From NCBI RefSeq assembly GCF_021502675.1, contig NZ_JAKFHA010000002.1, forward strand, positions 414,199 through 478,198: a stretch of 64,000 bases of DNA, given 5' to 3'. Positions 9,279 to 17,053 of this stretch are shown piece after piece (positions within the stretch are counted from its first letter, which is position 1; every line of letters begins with the position of its first letter). Below the pieces are notes generated by a model, which made no database searches, had not been told where the DNA came from, and worked only from the letters and a program-made list of their open reading frames with translations. The stretch comes from Yinghuangia soli. GTDB taxonomy: Bacteria; Actinomycetota; Actinomycetes; Streptomycetales; Streptomycetaceae. The position numbers and the translations under genes were made by a program.

Positions 9279-9634
9279 GGCTTGCCCCCAAAGGCGACCT
9301 CCGTCCCACTCAGGGTAACGGGCGGTTGCCGTACGGGTAAGAGGAATCCCAAGGAATGGGGCAACCGGACGAATGGCGGCCGGCGGGTGTACGGATCGCG
9401 CCGGAACGGTACGCATCAAGTAGCTGATGGGGTGTCAAAACCAGGGACCATCAGGGGTAATTCGAACAAAAGAGAGAGAGTCGGGCGCACCGGTGCGTCG
9501 TGCGCCGGTACCGTGTGCCTGTGCGCCTGTTCATGCGCTCTGCACAGGGTTGCCTAACCTTGCTTCACTGAAAGGGTCGGCGACCGGCGGTCGGAGCCGG
9601 CGCCGTGGAGGACCGCGGTACAGGGGGATCTGAC
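9279..9634. other. Divergent intergenic region with small ORFs
   Basis: This 356-bp region separates the NsdA-like gene from the cyclase-like gene and is less GC-rich than its surroundings around 9421-9480. It contains a 23-codon ORF at 9356-9427 (+) with GAGGAA nine nt upstream. A 68-codon ORF (9427-9633, +) overlaps its end and abuts the cyclase start but has no convincing ribosome binding site or family. It presumably holds both promoters; no clear -35/-10 pair stands out. Confidence 0.5.
9356..9427 (+). CDS. Possible 23-aa leader/precursor peptide
   Basis: ATG at 9356 with GAGGAA at 9341-9346 (nine-nt spacing) opens a 23-residue peptide ending in three serines. Its second half reads G-V-R-I-A-P-E, with a Glu seven residues after a Gly, the geometry of a lasso macrolactam ring. 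The leader is only ten residues and lacks the usual Thr at -2. It may equally be a chance ORF. Confidence 0.2.
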   Translation: MGQPDEWRPAGVRIAPERYASSS

Positions 9635-11542
9635 ATGCGCTGGTTCGCGGGCACGAGCGGCAGCCACACGGCGCCGCGTCCGGACGGTTCGACCGCCCTG
9701 TGGGACGGTCCCGACCCGCTGTGGCTGGTAGGTGACTGGCCCGCCGACGAAGTGCGGACCTTCACACGCGGCCAGGTGCGCATGGCGGTCCTGGGCGATT
9801 GCCGCGCCACCGACGCGGAGTTGGAGGTCGGCCTCGCGGTCGCCCGCGGCGGCGGCCTGCGGCACCTCACCTGCTGGCCGGGCAGCTACCACGTGGTGCT
9901 CCGGCTCGGCCGCCGCACGCTGGTCCTCGGCGACCTCGCAGGCCTGCGCCAGCTCTACTACGCGCCCTACGGCGACGGCGTCGTCTACTCCTCGCACGCC
10001 CTTCCGCTCGCCGACCTCACCGGCGCGCGCATCGACCGCGACCTGCTCGCGGCCCGCATCGCCTGCCCCGAGGTCACCGAACTGGCGGAGCGCCGCTCGC
10101 TCTTCACCGGCATCGAGCGCCTCGACGTGGGGCACACCCTGGAGCTGGCCGGCGCCAAGACCCGGTTGCGGCTGCACGAACAGGGCGCCGCGCCGCTGGA
10201 CTTCCCGGCGGCCGCCGCGGCGCTGCGCGATGCCCTGACCGCCGCCGTCGGGCGCCGCGTCGAGGCGGCCGGCAAGGCCGGCACCGACCTGTCCGGCGGC
10301 CGCGACTCGACCGTCCTGTCGCTGCTCGCGGCCCGCGCCACGATGCACGAAGTCGTCGCGCTGACCTGGGCGGACCCCAGCGCCCAGGACGACGTCGACT
10401 ACGCCTCCCGGGTCGCCACCGCGTCCGCCCGGCTGCGCCACGTGCTGGTGCCGGCTGATCCGGACTGCCTGCCGTACGCCCGGCTGGCCGACGCCTTCGA
10501 CGTGCCGCCCGCCACCGACGACCCGGCCGCCCCGCTGGTCACCGCGGCCCGCACACTGCGGCACCTGGAGGCCGCCCGCGGCGCGGGCATCGACGTGCAC
10601 CTGACCGGCTACGGCGGCGACGCGGTGCTCGGCACGCCGCTCGCCTACCTCGCCGACCTCGCCATGGACCGGCATCCGGTGGCCGCCATGCGGCACGCCC
10701 GGTCCTGGGCCAAGGTGGCCGGGCTCCGCCCCGGCGACCTGTCCGCGGCCGCGCGGCGGGTCGGCCGCACCACGTTCGACCAGGCACTCGGCGAACTCGC
10801 CGGGATGCTCACGCAGTCCGGCCCCGGCCTCCCGCGCGGCGGTGCGGACGCGCTGATCCGCTGGGTCGGCCCGGCGCCCGCCGCGGCCTGGACCACGCTC
10901 GACGCCCGGCACCAAGTCGCCGCCGCCCTGCGCGCCCTGGCCCGCGAGACGGCCGAGACCGCGGCCCGGCCCGGCGACCCGTCGGTGCATCGGCGGCCCG
11001 GCGACCGCGCGTCGTGGGTCGCGGTGCGGCGCTCCGCCGACCGGCACCGCGTCATGCAGCAGCTGGCCGAGGACTCCGGGGTGCGCATGCGCGCGCCTTA
11101 TCTCGACAACGCGGTGGTGCGGGCCGGGCTCGCACTGCCCGCCTGGGCGCGCGGCCGCGGCGACGGACCGCGCACACTGCTGCACACCGCGGTGGAAGGC
11201 CTGGTGCCGCGCTCCGCGCTCTCGCGTACCGGCAAGGGCGACTACACGCAGTCGGAGATCCGCGGCCTGCGCCGCAACGCCGCGGACCTGCGCGACCTGT
11301 TCGCGGCGCCGCTGCTCGGCGAGATCGGGATCCTGGACGCCGACGCGCTGCGCGCCGCCCTGGACCGCGCCACCCGGCCGGTCCTGGGCAAGGGCGCGGC
11401 GGCCGGCGATCCGGGCGAACTCCTGGGCGGGTTCGCCGACGTGGTCGGCGCCGAGCTGTGGCTGCGCGCGGTCGCGGCCGGCCGCGCGGCCCGCTGGGGC
11501 AGCACCGCGACCGCGGGCTCGGTGATCGCCGCGGTCGCCTGA
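9635..11542 (+). CDS. Asparagine synthase/lasso cyclase-like enzyme
   Basis: A 635-aa two-domain protein. Residues 1-190 resemble the Ntn glutaminase domain of asparagine synthetase B, but the essential N-terminal Cys2 is absent (M-R-W-F). So it cannot hydrolyse glutamine, as in lasso-peptide C proteins. Residues 200-635 are the ATP-PPi synthetase domain with SGGRDS at 220-225, which binds pyrophosphate and would adenylate a carboxylate. ATG 9635 follows GGGGGA at 9623-9628. No B1/B2 leader protease, RiPP recognition element, exporter or obvious precursor lies next to it. It could be an orphan lasso cyclase, a beta-lactam-synthetase-like enzyme or a differently acting amidotransferase. Confidence 0.8.
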   Translation: MRWFAGTSGSHTAPRPDGSTALWDGPDPLWLVGDWPADEVRTFTRGQVRMAVLGDCRATDAELEVGLAVARGGGLRHLTCWPGSYHVVLRLGRRTLVLGDLAGLRQLYYAPYGDGVVYSSHALPLADLTGARIDRDLLAARIACPEVTELAERRSLFTGIERLDVGHTLELAGAKTRLRLHEQGAAPLDFPAAAAALRDALTAAVGRRVEAAGKAGTDLSGGRDSTVLSLLAARATMHEVVALTWADPSAQDDVDYASRVATASARLRHVLVPADPDCLPYARLADAFDVPPATDDPAAPLVTAARTLRHLEAARGAGIDVHLTGYGGDAVLGTPLAYLADLAMDRHPVAAMRHARSWAKVAGLRPGDLSAAARRVGRTTFDQALGELAGMLTQSGPGLPRGGADALIRWVGPAPAAAWTTLDARHQVAAALRALARETAETAARPGDPSVHRRPGDRASWVAVRRSADRHRVMQQLAEDSGVRMRAPYLDNAVVRAGLALPAWARGRGDGPRTLLHTAVEGLVPRSALSRTGKGDYTQSEIRGLRRNAADLRDLFAAPLLGEIGILDADALRAALDRATRPVLGKGAAAGDPGELLGGFADVVGAELWLRAVAAGRAARWGSTATAGSVIAAVA

Positions 11543-11572
11543 CACGCCGCGCGCTCCGCACCGCATCGGACC

Positions 11573-11614
11573 GAAGGCCCGGCCCGCCTGCCGCCGCAGG
11601 CCGGCCGGGCCTTC
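11573..11614 (+). terminator. Hairpin after the cyclase-like gene
   Basis: GAAGGCCCGGCC (11573-11584) pairs perfectly with 11603-11614; an inner CCTG/CAGG pair (11587-11590, 11597-11600) extends the stem. It starts 31 nt after the stop codon. Confidence 0.75.
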
Positions 11615-11698
11615 GCGCTGCCCGCACGAGCAGGCCGGACGCGACCGGATGCGGACCGGGCGGGTGTTGGGGCCGGTCCCACGGTTTGCCGCCATCCC

Positions 11699-11727
11699 TT
11701 GATCCGGACCGGTGCCGCGCCTAGCAT
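11699..11727 (+). promoter_or_regulatory. Candidate promoter of the TetR-ACAD operon
   Basis: TTGATC (11699-11704) and TAGCAT (11722-11727) are separated by 17 nt, a plausible housekeeping-sigma -35/-10 pair. The predicted transcription start would be near 11735, about 40 nt before the TetR ATG. Confidence 0.55.
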
Positions 11728-11752
11728 CCGACGCATCCGACCATCGAGTCGG
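11724..11752. promoter_or_regulatory. Candidate TetR operator
   Basis: A 9-bp tandem direct repeat GCATCCGAC (11724-11732, 11733-11741) overlaps the -10 box, and its second copy forms an inverted repeat CCGAC-N6-GTCGG (11737-11752). The position over the transcription start is what is expected for autorepression by the adjacent TetR protein. Confidence 0.45.
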
Positions 11753-11774
11753 AATTCCTACTGCAGGGTTGACG

Positions 11775-12533
11775 ATGCCGCCACGGAACCGCCTGATGCG
11801 CGACGAGATCCGCGCCGCCGCCACCCGGCTGTTCGGGGTGCGCGGCCTGGGCGCGGTGACCCTGCAGGAGATCGCCGACGAGCTGGGCGTCTCCAAGGCC
11901 GCGCTCTACCACTACTTCCCGAACAAGGACGCCCTGGTCCGGGCCATCTTCGAGGACTGGGCCCGGGTCGGCGTGGACCGCATCGACGCGGTCGTGGCGC
12001 TGGACGAGCCCGCCTCGGTCCGGCTGCGCCGCATGATCGAACTGCACGTGCTGGGCCTGACGCGCGACCTCGACCTGTACCGGCTGGGCTTCCGCGACGA
12101 GGACCAGCTGCCGGACGGCGCCCGCGAGGTGTTCGCCAAGTTCAAGCGCGACGTCGACAGCGCGGTGCGCACCGTGGTCCGGGAAGGCGTGGCGAGCGGC
12201 GAGTTCCTGCCCGTCGATCCCAAGATCGCGGGTTTCGCCGCGATCGGCATGTGCAACTGGATGTTCAAGTGGTACCGGCCGGACGGCGAGTACGAGGCGC
12301 ACGAACTGGCCGCCATGCTGGCCCGCTTCGCGCTCGGCGGGCTGCTGCGCCGCGACCATCCGCCGGCCGGCGCCCCCGGCGCCGCCCTCGACCGTGCCGC
12401 GCTCATCGCCGAGATGGCCGCCGACCTCCAGCGCGAGGTCGACGCCCTGCGGGCCGCGGTGCACCACCAGAACGTCGGCAATCCGTCCGCGCCGCACCGC
12501 ACACCCGAGCCGAGTCAGGGGGAGCAGTCATGA
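11775..12533 (+). CDS. TetR/AcrR-family transcriptional regulator
   Basis: A 252-aa regulator. The N-terminal helix-turn-helix lies at about 28-58 (VTLQEIADELGVSKAALYHYFPNK region). The C-terminal half is an all-helical ligand domain with a FadR/KstR-like helical character and a TetR_C-type Trp/Met-rich segment. ATG 11775 follows AGGG; the upstream in-frame ATG at 11712 overlaps the promoter. Its stop overlaps the next gene's start in an ATGA, so it is translationally coupled to the acyl-CoA dehydrogenase. It likely represses this catabolic operon and responds to an acyl-CoA or acid; the effector is inferred. Confidence 0.9.
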   Translation: MPPRNRLMRDEIRAAATRLFGVRGLGAVTLQEIADELGVSKAALYHYFPNKDALVRAIFEDWARVGVDRIDAVVALDEPASVRLRRMIELHVLGLTRDLDLYRLGFRDEDQLPDGAREVFAKFKRDVDSAVRTVVREGVASGEFLPVDPKIAGFAAIGMCNWMFKWYRPDGEYEAHELAAMLARFALGGLLRRDHPPAGAPGAALDRAALIAEMAADLQREVDALRAAVHHQNVGNPSAPHRTPEPSQGEQS

Positions 12534-13675
12534 GGGACCGCCATCTCGAGCCCGAGCACATCGCGTTCCGCGAGAGTGCCCGCGAGTTCGTCCGCCGCGA
12601 AATCGTGCCGTTCCACGAGCAGTGGGAAAAGGCCGGCATCGTGGACCGCGAGCTCTGGCGCAAGGCCGGCAAGCAGGGCCTGCTGGGCATCGACGTGGAC
12701 GAGGAGTACGGCGGCGGCGGGGTGCGCGACTTCCGCTACCTCATGACGCTGTCCGAGGAGATCGTCCGGGCCGGGGCGTCCGGCGTCGGCTTCGGCCTGC
12801 ACAACGAGGTGGTGGCGCCGTACCTCAACGACCTGGCCACCGACGAGCAGAAGGCGCGCTGGCTGCCCGGCTTCTGCTCCGGCGAGATCATCACCGCGAT
12901 CGCGATGACCGAGCCGGGCGCGGGCAGCGACCTGCAGGGCATCCGCACCACCGCGGTACGCGACGGGGACGCCTGGGTGCTCAACGGCGCCAAGACCTTC
13001 ATCACCAACGGCATCCACGCCGACCTGGTGATCGTGGTGGCCAAGACCGACCCGGAGGCCAAGGCCAGCAAGGGCATCAGCCTGCTCGTCGTGGAGCGCG
13101 GCATGGCCGGCTTCGAGCGCGGCCGCAACCTCGACAAGGTCGGGATGAAGGCGCAGGACACCGCCGAGCTGTTCTTCTCGGACGTCCGGGTGCCGGCCGC
13201 GAACCTGCTCGGCGACGTGAACCGCGGCTTCTACCACCTCATGCACAACCTGCCGCAGGAGCGGCTCGGCATCGCCACCGCCGCGGTGGCCGGCGCCGAG
13301 TCGGTGTTCGAGCACACGCTGGAGTACTGCAAGACGCGCACCGCGTTCGGGCAGCCCATCGGGTCGTTCCAGAACACCCGCTTCGAACTCGCCGAGATGG
13401 CCACCGAACTGGACATCGCCCGCACGTACATCGACGACTGCGTGATGCGGCACCTGGACGGCGAGCTGGACGCGGTGGCCGCGTCGAAGGCCAAGTGGTG
13501 GACCACCGACCTGCAGAAGCGCGTCGTGGACCGCTGCCTGCAACTGCACGGCGGGTACGGCTACATGATGGAGTACCCGGTCGCCAAGGCCTTCGTGGAC
13601 AGCCGCGTGCAGGCGATCTACGGCGGCACCAACGAGATCATGAAGGAGATCATCGGGCGCTCGCTCGGGGTCTGA
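12530..13675 (+). CDS. Acyl-CoA dehydrogenase, LCAD-like
   Basis: A 381-aa flavoprotein with all three ACAD domains: helical N-domain, beta middle domain with AMTEPGAGSD (125-134) and FITNG (157-161), and C-terminal helical bundle ending IYGGTNEIMKEIIGR. The Glu of the medium-chain family in the YEGT position is Gly here. The candidate base is Glu244 in QERL, as in long-chain and isovaleryl-CoA dehydrogenases. It oxidises an acyl-CoA to the trans-2-enoyl-CoA and passes electrons to ETF. Start ATG overlaps the TetR stop by 4 nt and follows a GGGGGAG ribosome binding site. A 72-bp gap precedes the AMP-ligase remnant. Confidence 0.95.
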   Translation: MRDRHLEPEHIAFRESAREFVRREIVPFHEQWEKAGIVDRELWRKAGKQGLLGIDVDEEYGGGGVRDFRYLMTLSEEIVRAGASGVGFGLHNEVVAPYLNDLATDEQKARWLPGFCSGEIITAIAMTEPGAGSDLQGIRTTAVRDGDAWVLNGAKTFITNGIHADLVIVVAKTDPEAKASKGISLLVVERGMAGFERGRNLDKVGMKAQDTAELFFSDVRVPAANLLGDVNRGFYHLMHNLPQERLGIATAAVAGAESVFEHTLEYCKTRTAFGQPIGSFQNTRFELAEMATELDIARTYIDDCVMRHLDGELDAVAASKAKWWTTDLQKRVVDRCLQLHGGYGYMMEYPVAKAFVDSRVQAIYGGTNEIMKEIIGRSLGV

Positions 13676-13747
13676 CGGGTCTTCACGCCCCGATCCGGGT
13701 GCACGACGATGCTTACCGTTGGCCGGTTCCGGCGGGAGGGGACCGTC

Positions 13748-14536
13748 GTGGAGCATGCACGCAACCTGCTGGCCTCCTTGTGGCGCGCCGCCGACCACTG
13801 GCCGGAGCGCCTGGCCGCGTACCGGCGCGGCCCGGCCGGGCCCGAGGACCGCGCGCTGACCTGGCGGCAGCTGGAGGACCGGGTGGTGGCGGTGGCGGCC
13901 GGGCTGATGGCCGGCGGCGTGCTGCCCGGGGACCGCATCGGCGTCATGGTGCGGCCGTGCGTCGAGTGGACGGTGCTGGACCTCGCGGTGCTGGCCGCGG
14001 GGGCGGCGACGGTGCCGATGCCGCCCGGCCAGGGGATCGCGGCGTGCCACCGCGCGCTGCGCGGCACCGCACCGCGCATGGTGTTCGTGGAGGGCCCGGC
14101 GGACGCGATGACCGTGGCGCGGGCCACCGGCGGGGCGGCCGATCCGCCCCAGGAGATGTTCGTGCTGCGGGAAGGCGGACTGCAGGTGCTGACGTCGTGG
14201 GCGGAGCCGACCGACCGGGATGCGGTGCGGCCGTACGCCGAGCGCGTCGCCACATCCGCGGTGGCGCTGTTCGACCGCGGCGCGGCACCCGCGACGCACG
14301 GCCCGGCCCGGCCGCTCACGCACGCCGAGGTCGGCCGGGCGGCCCTGCGGCTCGGCACGCTGCACGGCGTCTCCGGGCCGCGCGGCACGGACCCCGGGCG
14401 GCTGCCCGGGCCCGCGGTCACGGTCGGTCCGCTGCACCGGCTGCTGCCGCACCTCATGCAGTTCGCGGCGCTGGAGGCGGGCCGCTCGCTGGCCTTCCCC
14501 GGCCGCCCGGCCCGACCGTACGCCGCGGCGGGGTGA
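13748..14536 (+). pseudogene. Truncated AMP-ligase N-domain, probable pseudoenzyme
   Basis: A 262-aa protein resembling only the first part of long-chain acyl-CoA synthetases. The N-terminal ‘LTWRQLEDRV…GDRIGVMV…TVLDLAVLAAGAATVPM’ region (about 38-100) fits the ANL superfamily. Where the ATP-binding TSGTTGxPKG loop should be, the sequence is degenerate around residues 170-190. The protein then ends after a segment resembling the LPLAH-type region, with no C-terminal catalytic domain. Full members are about 600 aa. The GTG at 13748 has GGGAGGGG upstream. Codon use is normal, so it may be a retained binding protein instead of a decaying gene. The family is known; its lost catalysis is inferred. 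Confidence 0.65.
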
Positions 14537-14567
14537 GCGCCCGGAGCCGCTGCCGCACACCTTGACC

Positions 14568-14648
14568 GACCCGCGACCACTGCGACGACTGCGACGCTGC
14601 TGTCTGAATACCTGGCACGACCCGCGGCGCCTGCGACGACCCGCGACC
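14568..14648 (+). repeat. Direct repeats upstream of the second dehydrogenase
   Basis: GACCCGCGACC occurs at 14568-14578 and 14638-14648. CTGCGACGAC occurs at 14580-14589 and 14631-14640, with a shorter TGCGACG copy between. The copies flank a 70-bp segment in the only long gap (145 bp) of the operon. They may mark a regulator site or an internal duplication. Confidence 0.45.
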
Positions 14649-14681
14649 TACCTGCACCGATCAGCGAGGGGATGGGCACGA

Positions 14682-15989
14682 ATGGCCTGGGACTTCTCCA
14701 CCGAACCGGAGTTCGAGGAACAACTGGAGTGGATGCGCGGATTCGTCCGCACCGAGATCGAACCCCTGGAAACGGTCGACCTCGACGACGCCGCGATGCG
14801 CGCGGTGACCGCTCCGCTCAAGGAGGAGGTCAAGGCCCGCGGCCTGTGGGCCGCGCACCTGCCGCCGGACCTGGGCGGCCAGGGCTTCGGGCAGGTCCGG
14901 CTGGGCCTGATGCACGAGATCCTCGGGCGCACCCCGTACGCCCCGGTGGTGTTCGGCAACAACGCCCCCGACTCGGGCAACGCCGAGCTGCTCGCGCACG
15001 GCATCGCCGCGTCCGGGCGCACCTGGCAGCGCGAGAAGTGGCTGGAGCCGCTGCTGGAGGGGCGCATCCGCAGCGCGTTCTCGATGACCGAGCGGGACAC
15101 CGCCGGCTCCGACCCCACGCTGCTGGCCACCCGCGCGGTGCGGCACGGCGACGAGTGGGTGATCGACGGCCACAAGTGGTTCACCTCGAACGGCTCGGTC
15201 GCCGACATCCTCATCGCCATGGTGGTCACCGACCCGGAGGCCAACCCGCACAGCCGGGCCTCCATGATCGTGGTCCCGGCGGACACCCCGGGCGTGGAGA
15301 TCGTGCGCGACGTGGCGACGCTGGAGGACCCGGGGCGCACCGAGCGCCTGCACGGGTTCGGCGGCCACGCGGAGATCCGCTACCACGCGGTGCGCGTGCC
15401 CTACGAGAACCTGGTCGGCCACGAGGGCGACGGCTTCAAGCTGGCCCAGCTGCGGCTCGGCCCGGGCCGCATCCACCACTGCATGCGCTGGCTCGGGCAG
15501 GCCCAGCGGGCGCTCGACATGCTGTGCGAACGCGCGCTGTCGCGCTATGCGCACGGCTCGCTGCTGGCCGAGAAGCAGACCGTGCAGAACTGGATCGCCG
15601 ACTCGTACGCGGGCATCCAGGCGGCCCGGCTCATGACGCTGCACGCGGCCTGGCGGATGGACCGCGACGGCGCGCCGGCCGCGCGCACCGAGATCTCCGC
15701 GATCAAGTTCTACGGCGCGCAGGTGCTGTACGACGTGATCGACCGGGCCATCCAGATCCACGGCTCGCTCGGGTTCTCCACCGACCTGCCGCTGGAGCAG
15801 ATGTACCGCTACGCGCGAGCGGCCCGCATCTACGACGGCCCCGACGAGGTGCACCGCGTGAGCGTGGCCCGCCAGGTGCTGCGCAACTACCGTCCGGCGG
15901 ACGTGCCCACCGAGCACGTGCCGACCCGGCGCGAGGAGGCCCGCAAGAAGTTCGCGGCCCTGCTCGACACCGCGGAGGGCGACGCGTGA
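14682..15989 (+). CDS. ACAD10/11-type acyl-CoA dehydrogenase
   Basis: A 435-aa acyl-CoA dehydrogenase with the middle-domain FSMTERDTAGSDPT and WFTSNG motifs and the C-terminal YDGPDEVHRVSVARQ signature. That ending places Asp where medium-chain enzymes have Glu, typical of the ACAD10/ACAD11 branch. In animals those enzymes are fused to an aminoglycoside-phosphotransferase-like kinase; here the kinase is the next gene with a 4-nt overlap. The combination is linked to conversion of 4-hydroxyacyl-CoA through a phosphorylated intermediate. ATG 14682 follows GAGGGGA; an ATG at 14672 is in another frame. Confidence 0.93.
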   Translation: MAWDFSTEPEFEEQLEWMRGFVRTEIEPLETVDLDDAAMRAVTAPLKEEVKARGLWAAHLPPDLGGQGFGQVRLGLMHEILGRTPYAPVVFGNNAPDSGNAELLAHGIAASGRTWQREKWLEPLLEGRIRSAFSMTERDTAGSDPTLLATRAVRHGDEWVIDGHKWFTSNGSVADILIAMVVTDPEANPHSRASMIVVPADTPGVEIVRDVATLEDPGRTERLHGFGGHAEIRYHAVRVPYENLVGHEGDGFKLAQLRLGPGRIHHCMRWLGQAQRALDMLCERALSRYAHGSLLAEKQTVQNWIADSYAGIQAARLMTLHAAWRMDRDGAPAARTEISAIKFYGAQVLYDVIDRAIQIHGSLGFSTDLPLEQMYRYARAARIYDGPDEVHRVSVARQVLRNYRPADVPTEHVPTRREEARKKFAALLDTAEGDA

Positions 15990-17053
15990 CCGAGCTCTCC
16001 CCTGCTCCGGCGGGCGTGGACGCGGACGCGGTCACCGGCTGGCTGGCCGCCCGCGTCCCGTCCCTCGCCCCGCCGCTCGCCTTCACCCCGGTCGTCGGCG
16101 GGCACTCGAACCTGACGTACGTGGTCGCCGACCAGGGCGGCCCGCAGTGGGTGCTGCGCCGCCCGCCGCTCGGCCATGTGCTGGCCACCGCCCACGACAT
16201 GGGCCGCGAGCACCGCATCCTGGCGGCGCTCGGCGGGGACCGGACCCCGGTGCCGGTGCCGCCGGTGGTGGGCCTGAGCCCGGACGACTCCGTCAACGGG
16301 GCGCCGTTCTACGTCATGGAGTTCGTCGACGGCGCGGTGCTGCGCAACGAGGCCGCCGCGACCCGGGAACTCGATGCGGCCGGGCGGCGCCGGGCCGGCG
16401 AGCAGCTCGCCGACACGCTCGCCGCGATCCACGCGGTCGACATCGATGCCGTGGGGCTGGGCGACCTGGGCCGCCGCGAGGACTACATCGGCCGCCAACT
16501 GCGGCGCTGGCACCGGCAATGGGATGCCACCCGGGTGCCCGGCATCCCGGAGATCGACGAGGTGCACGCCGCGCTGGCCGCGTCGGTCCCCGAGCAGCAG
16601 GGCGCCACGATCGTGCACGGCGACTTCCGGCTCGACAACTGCATCATCGGCCCGGACGGCACCGTACGCGCGGTCCTGGACTGGGAGTTGTGCACGCTGG
16701 GCGATCCGCTCGCGGACGTCGGCACGACGCTCGTCTACTGGGTCGAGCGCGGCGAGGCCGCCGAGCTGCTGCCGTCCGACGGCACCGCCTCGGAGGGCTT
16801 CCCGGACCGCGCCGCGTTCTGCGCCCGGTACGCGGCGGCCACCGGCCGGGACCTGTCCGGCATCGCCTGGTACACCGCGTTCGCCTATTGGCGGCTGGCC
16901 TGCATCCTGGCCGGCGTGCTGGACCGCTACACCGCGGGCGCGATGGGCGACCAGGCCGGCGACGGCGGGGCGTCGCGGTTCAGCAGGGAAGGCCTGGCCG
17001 GTCTCGCGGCGAAGGCCCGCAGCGTCCTCGAGGAAGGGAAGTTCGTGTCATGA
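15986..17053 (+). CDS. APH-like kinase (ACAD10/11 or LvaA type)
   Basis: A 355-aa protein-kinase-fold phosphotransferase of the aminoglycoside phosphotransferase family. The catalytic loop HGDFRLDN is at 211-218 with Asp213 and Asn218, and D232-W-E corresponds to the metal-binding DFG. The N-lobe nucleotide region GGHSNLTYVV is at 38-48. The GTG at 15986 overlaps the preceding dehydrogenase stop (GTGA) and follows GGAGGG. Its partners make antibiotic phosphorylation unlikely. Relatives fused to ACAD10/11 and LvaA of Pseudomonas phosphorylate 4-hydroxyacyl-CoA. The substrate here is inferred. Confidence 0.9.
   Translation: MTELSPAPAGVDADAVTGWLAARVPSLAPPLAFTPVVGGHSNLTYVVADQGGPQWVLRRPPLGHVLATAHDMGREHRILAALGGDRTPVPVPPVVGLSPDDSVNGAPFYVMEFVDGAVLRNEAAATRELDAAGRRRAGEQLADTLAAIHAVDIDAVGLGDLGRREDYIGRQLRRWHRQWDATRVPGIPEIDEVHAALAASVPEQQGATIVHGDFRLDNCIIGPDGTVRAVLDWELCTLGDPLADVGTTLVYWVERGEAAELLPSDGTASEGFPDRAAFCARYAAATGRDLSGIAWYTAFAYWRLACILAGVLDRYTAGAMGDQAGDGGASRFSREGLAGLAAKARSVLEEGKFVS

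Noticed and set aside
9427-9633. 68-codon ORF directly before the cyclase gene, considered as a lasso precursor
   Set aside because: No ribosome binding site, Arg-rich C-terminus, no Thr(-2)-Gly core and no family resemblance.
15986-17053. Aminoglycoside resistance gene
   Set aside because: Overlaps an ACAD10/11-like dehydrogenase and an SDR, so a metabolic kinase is more likely.
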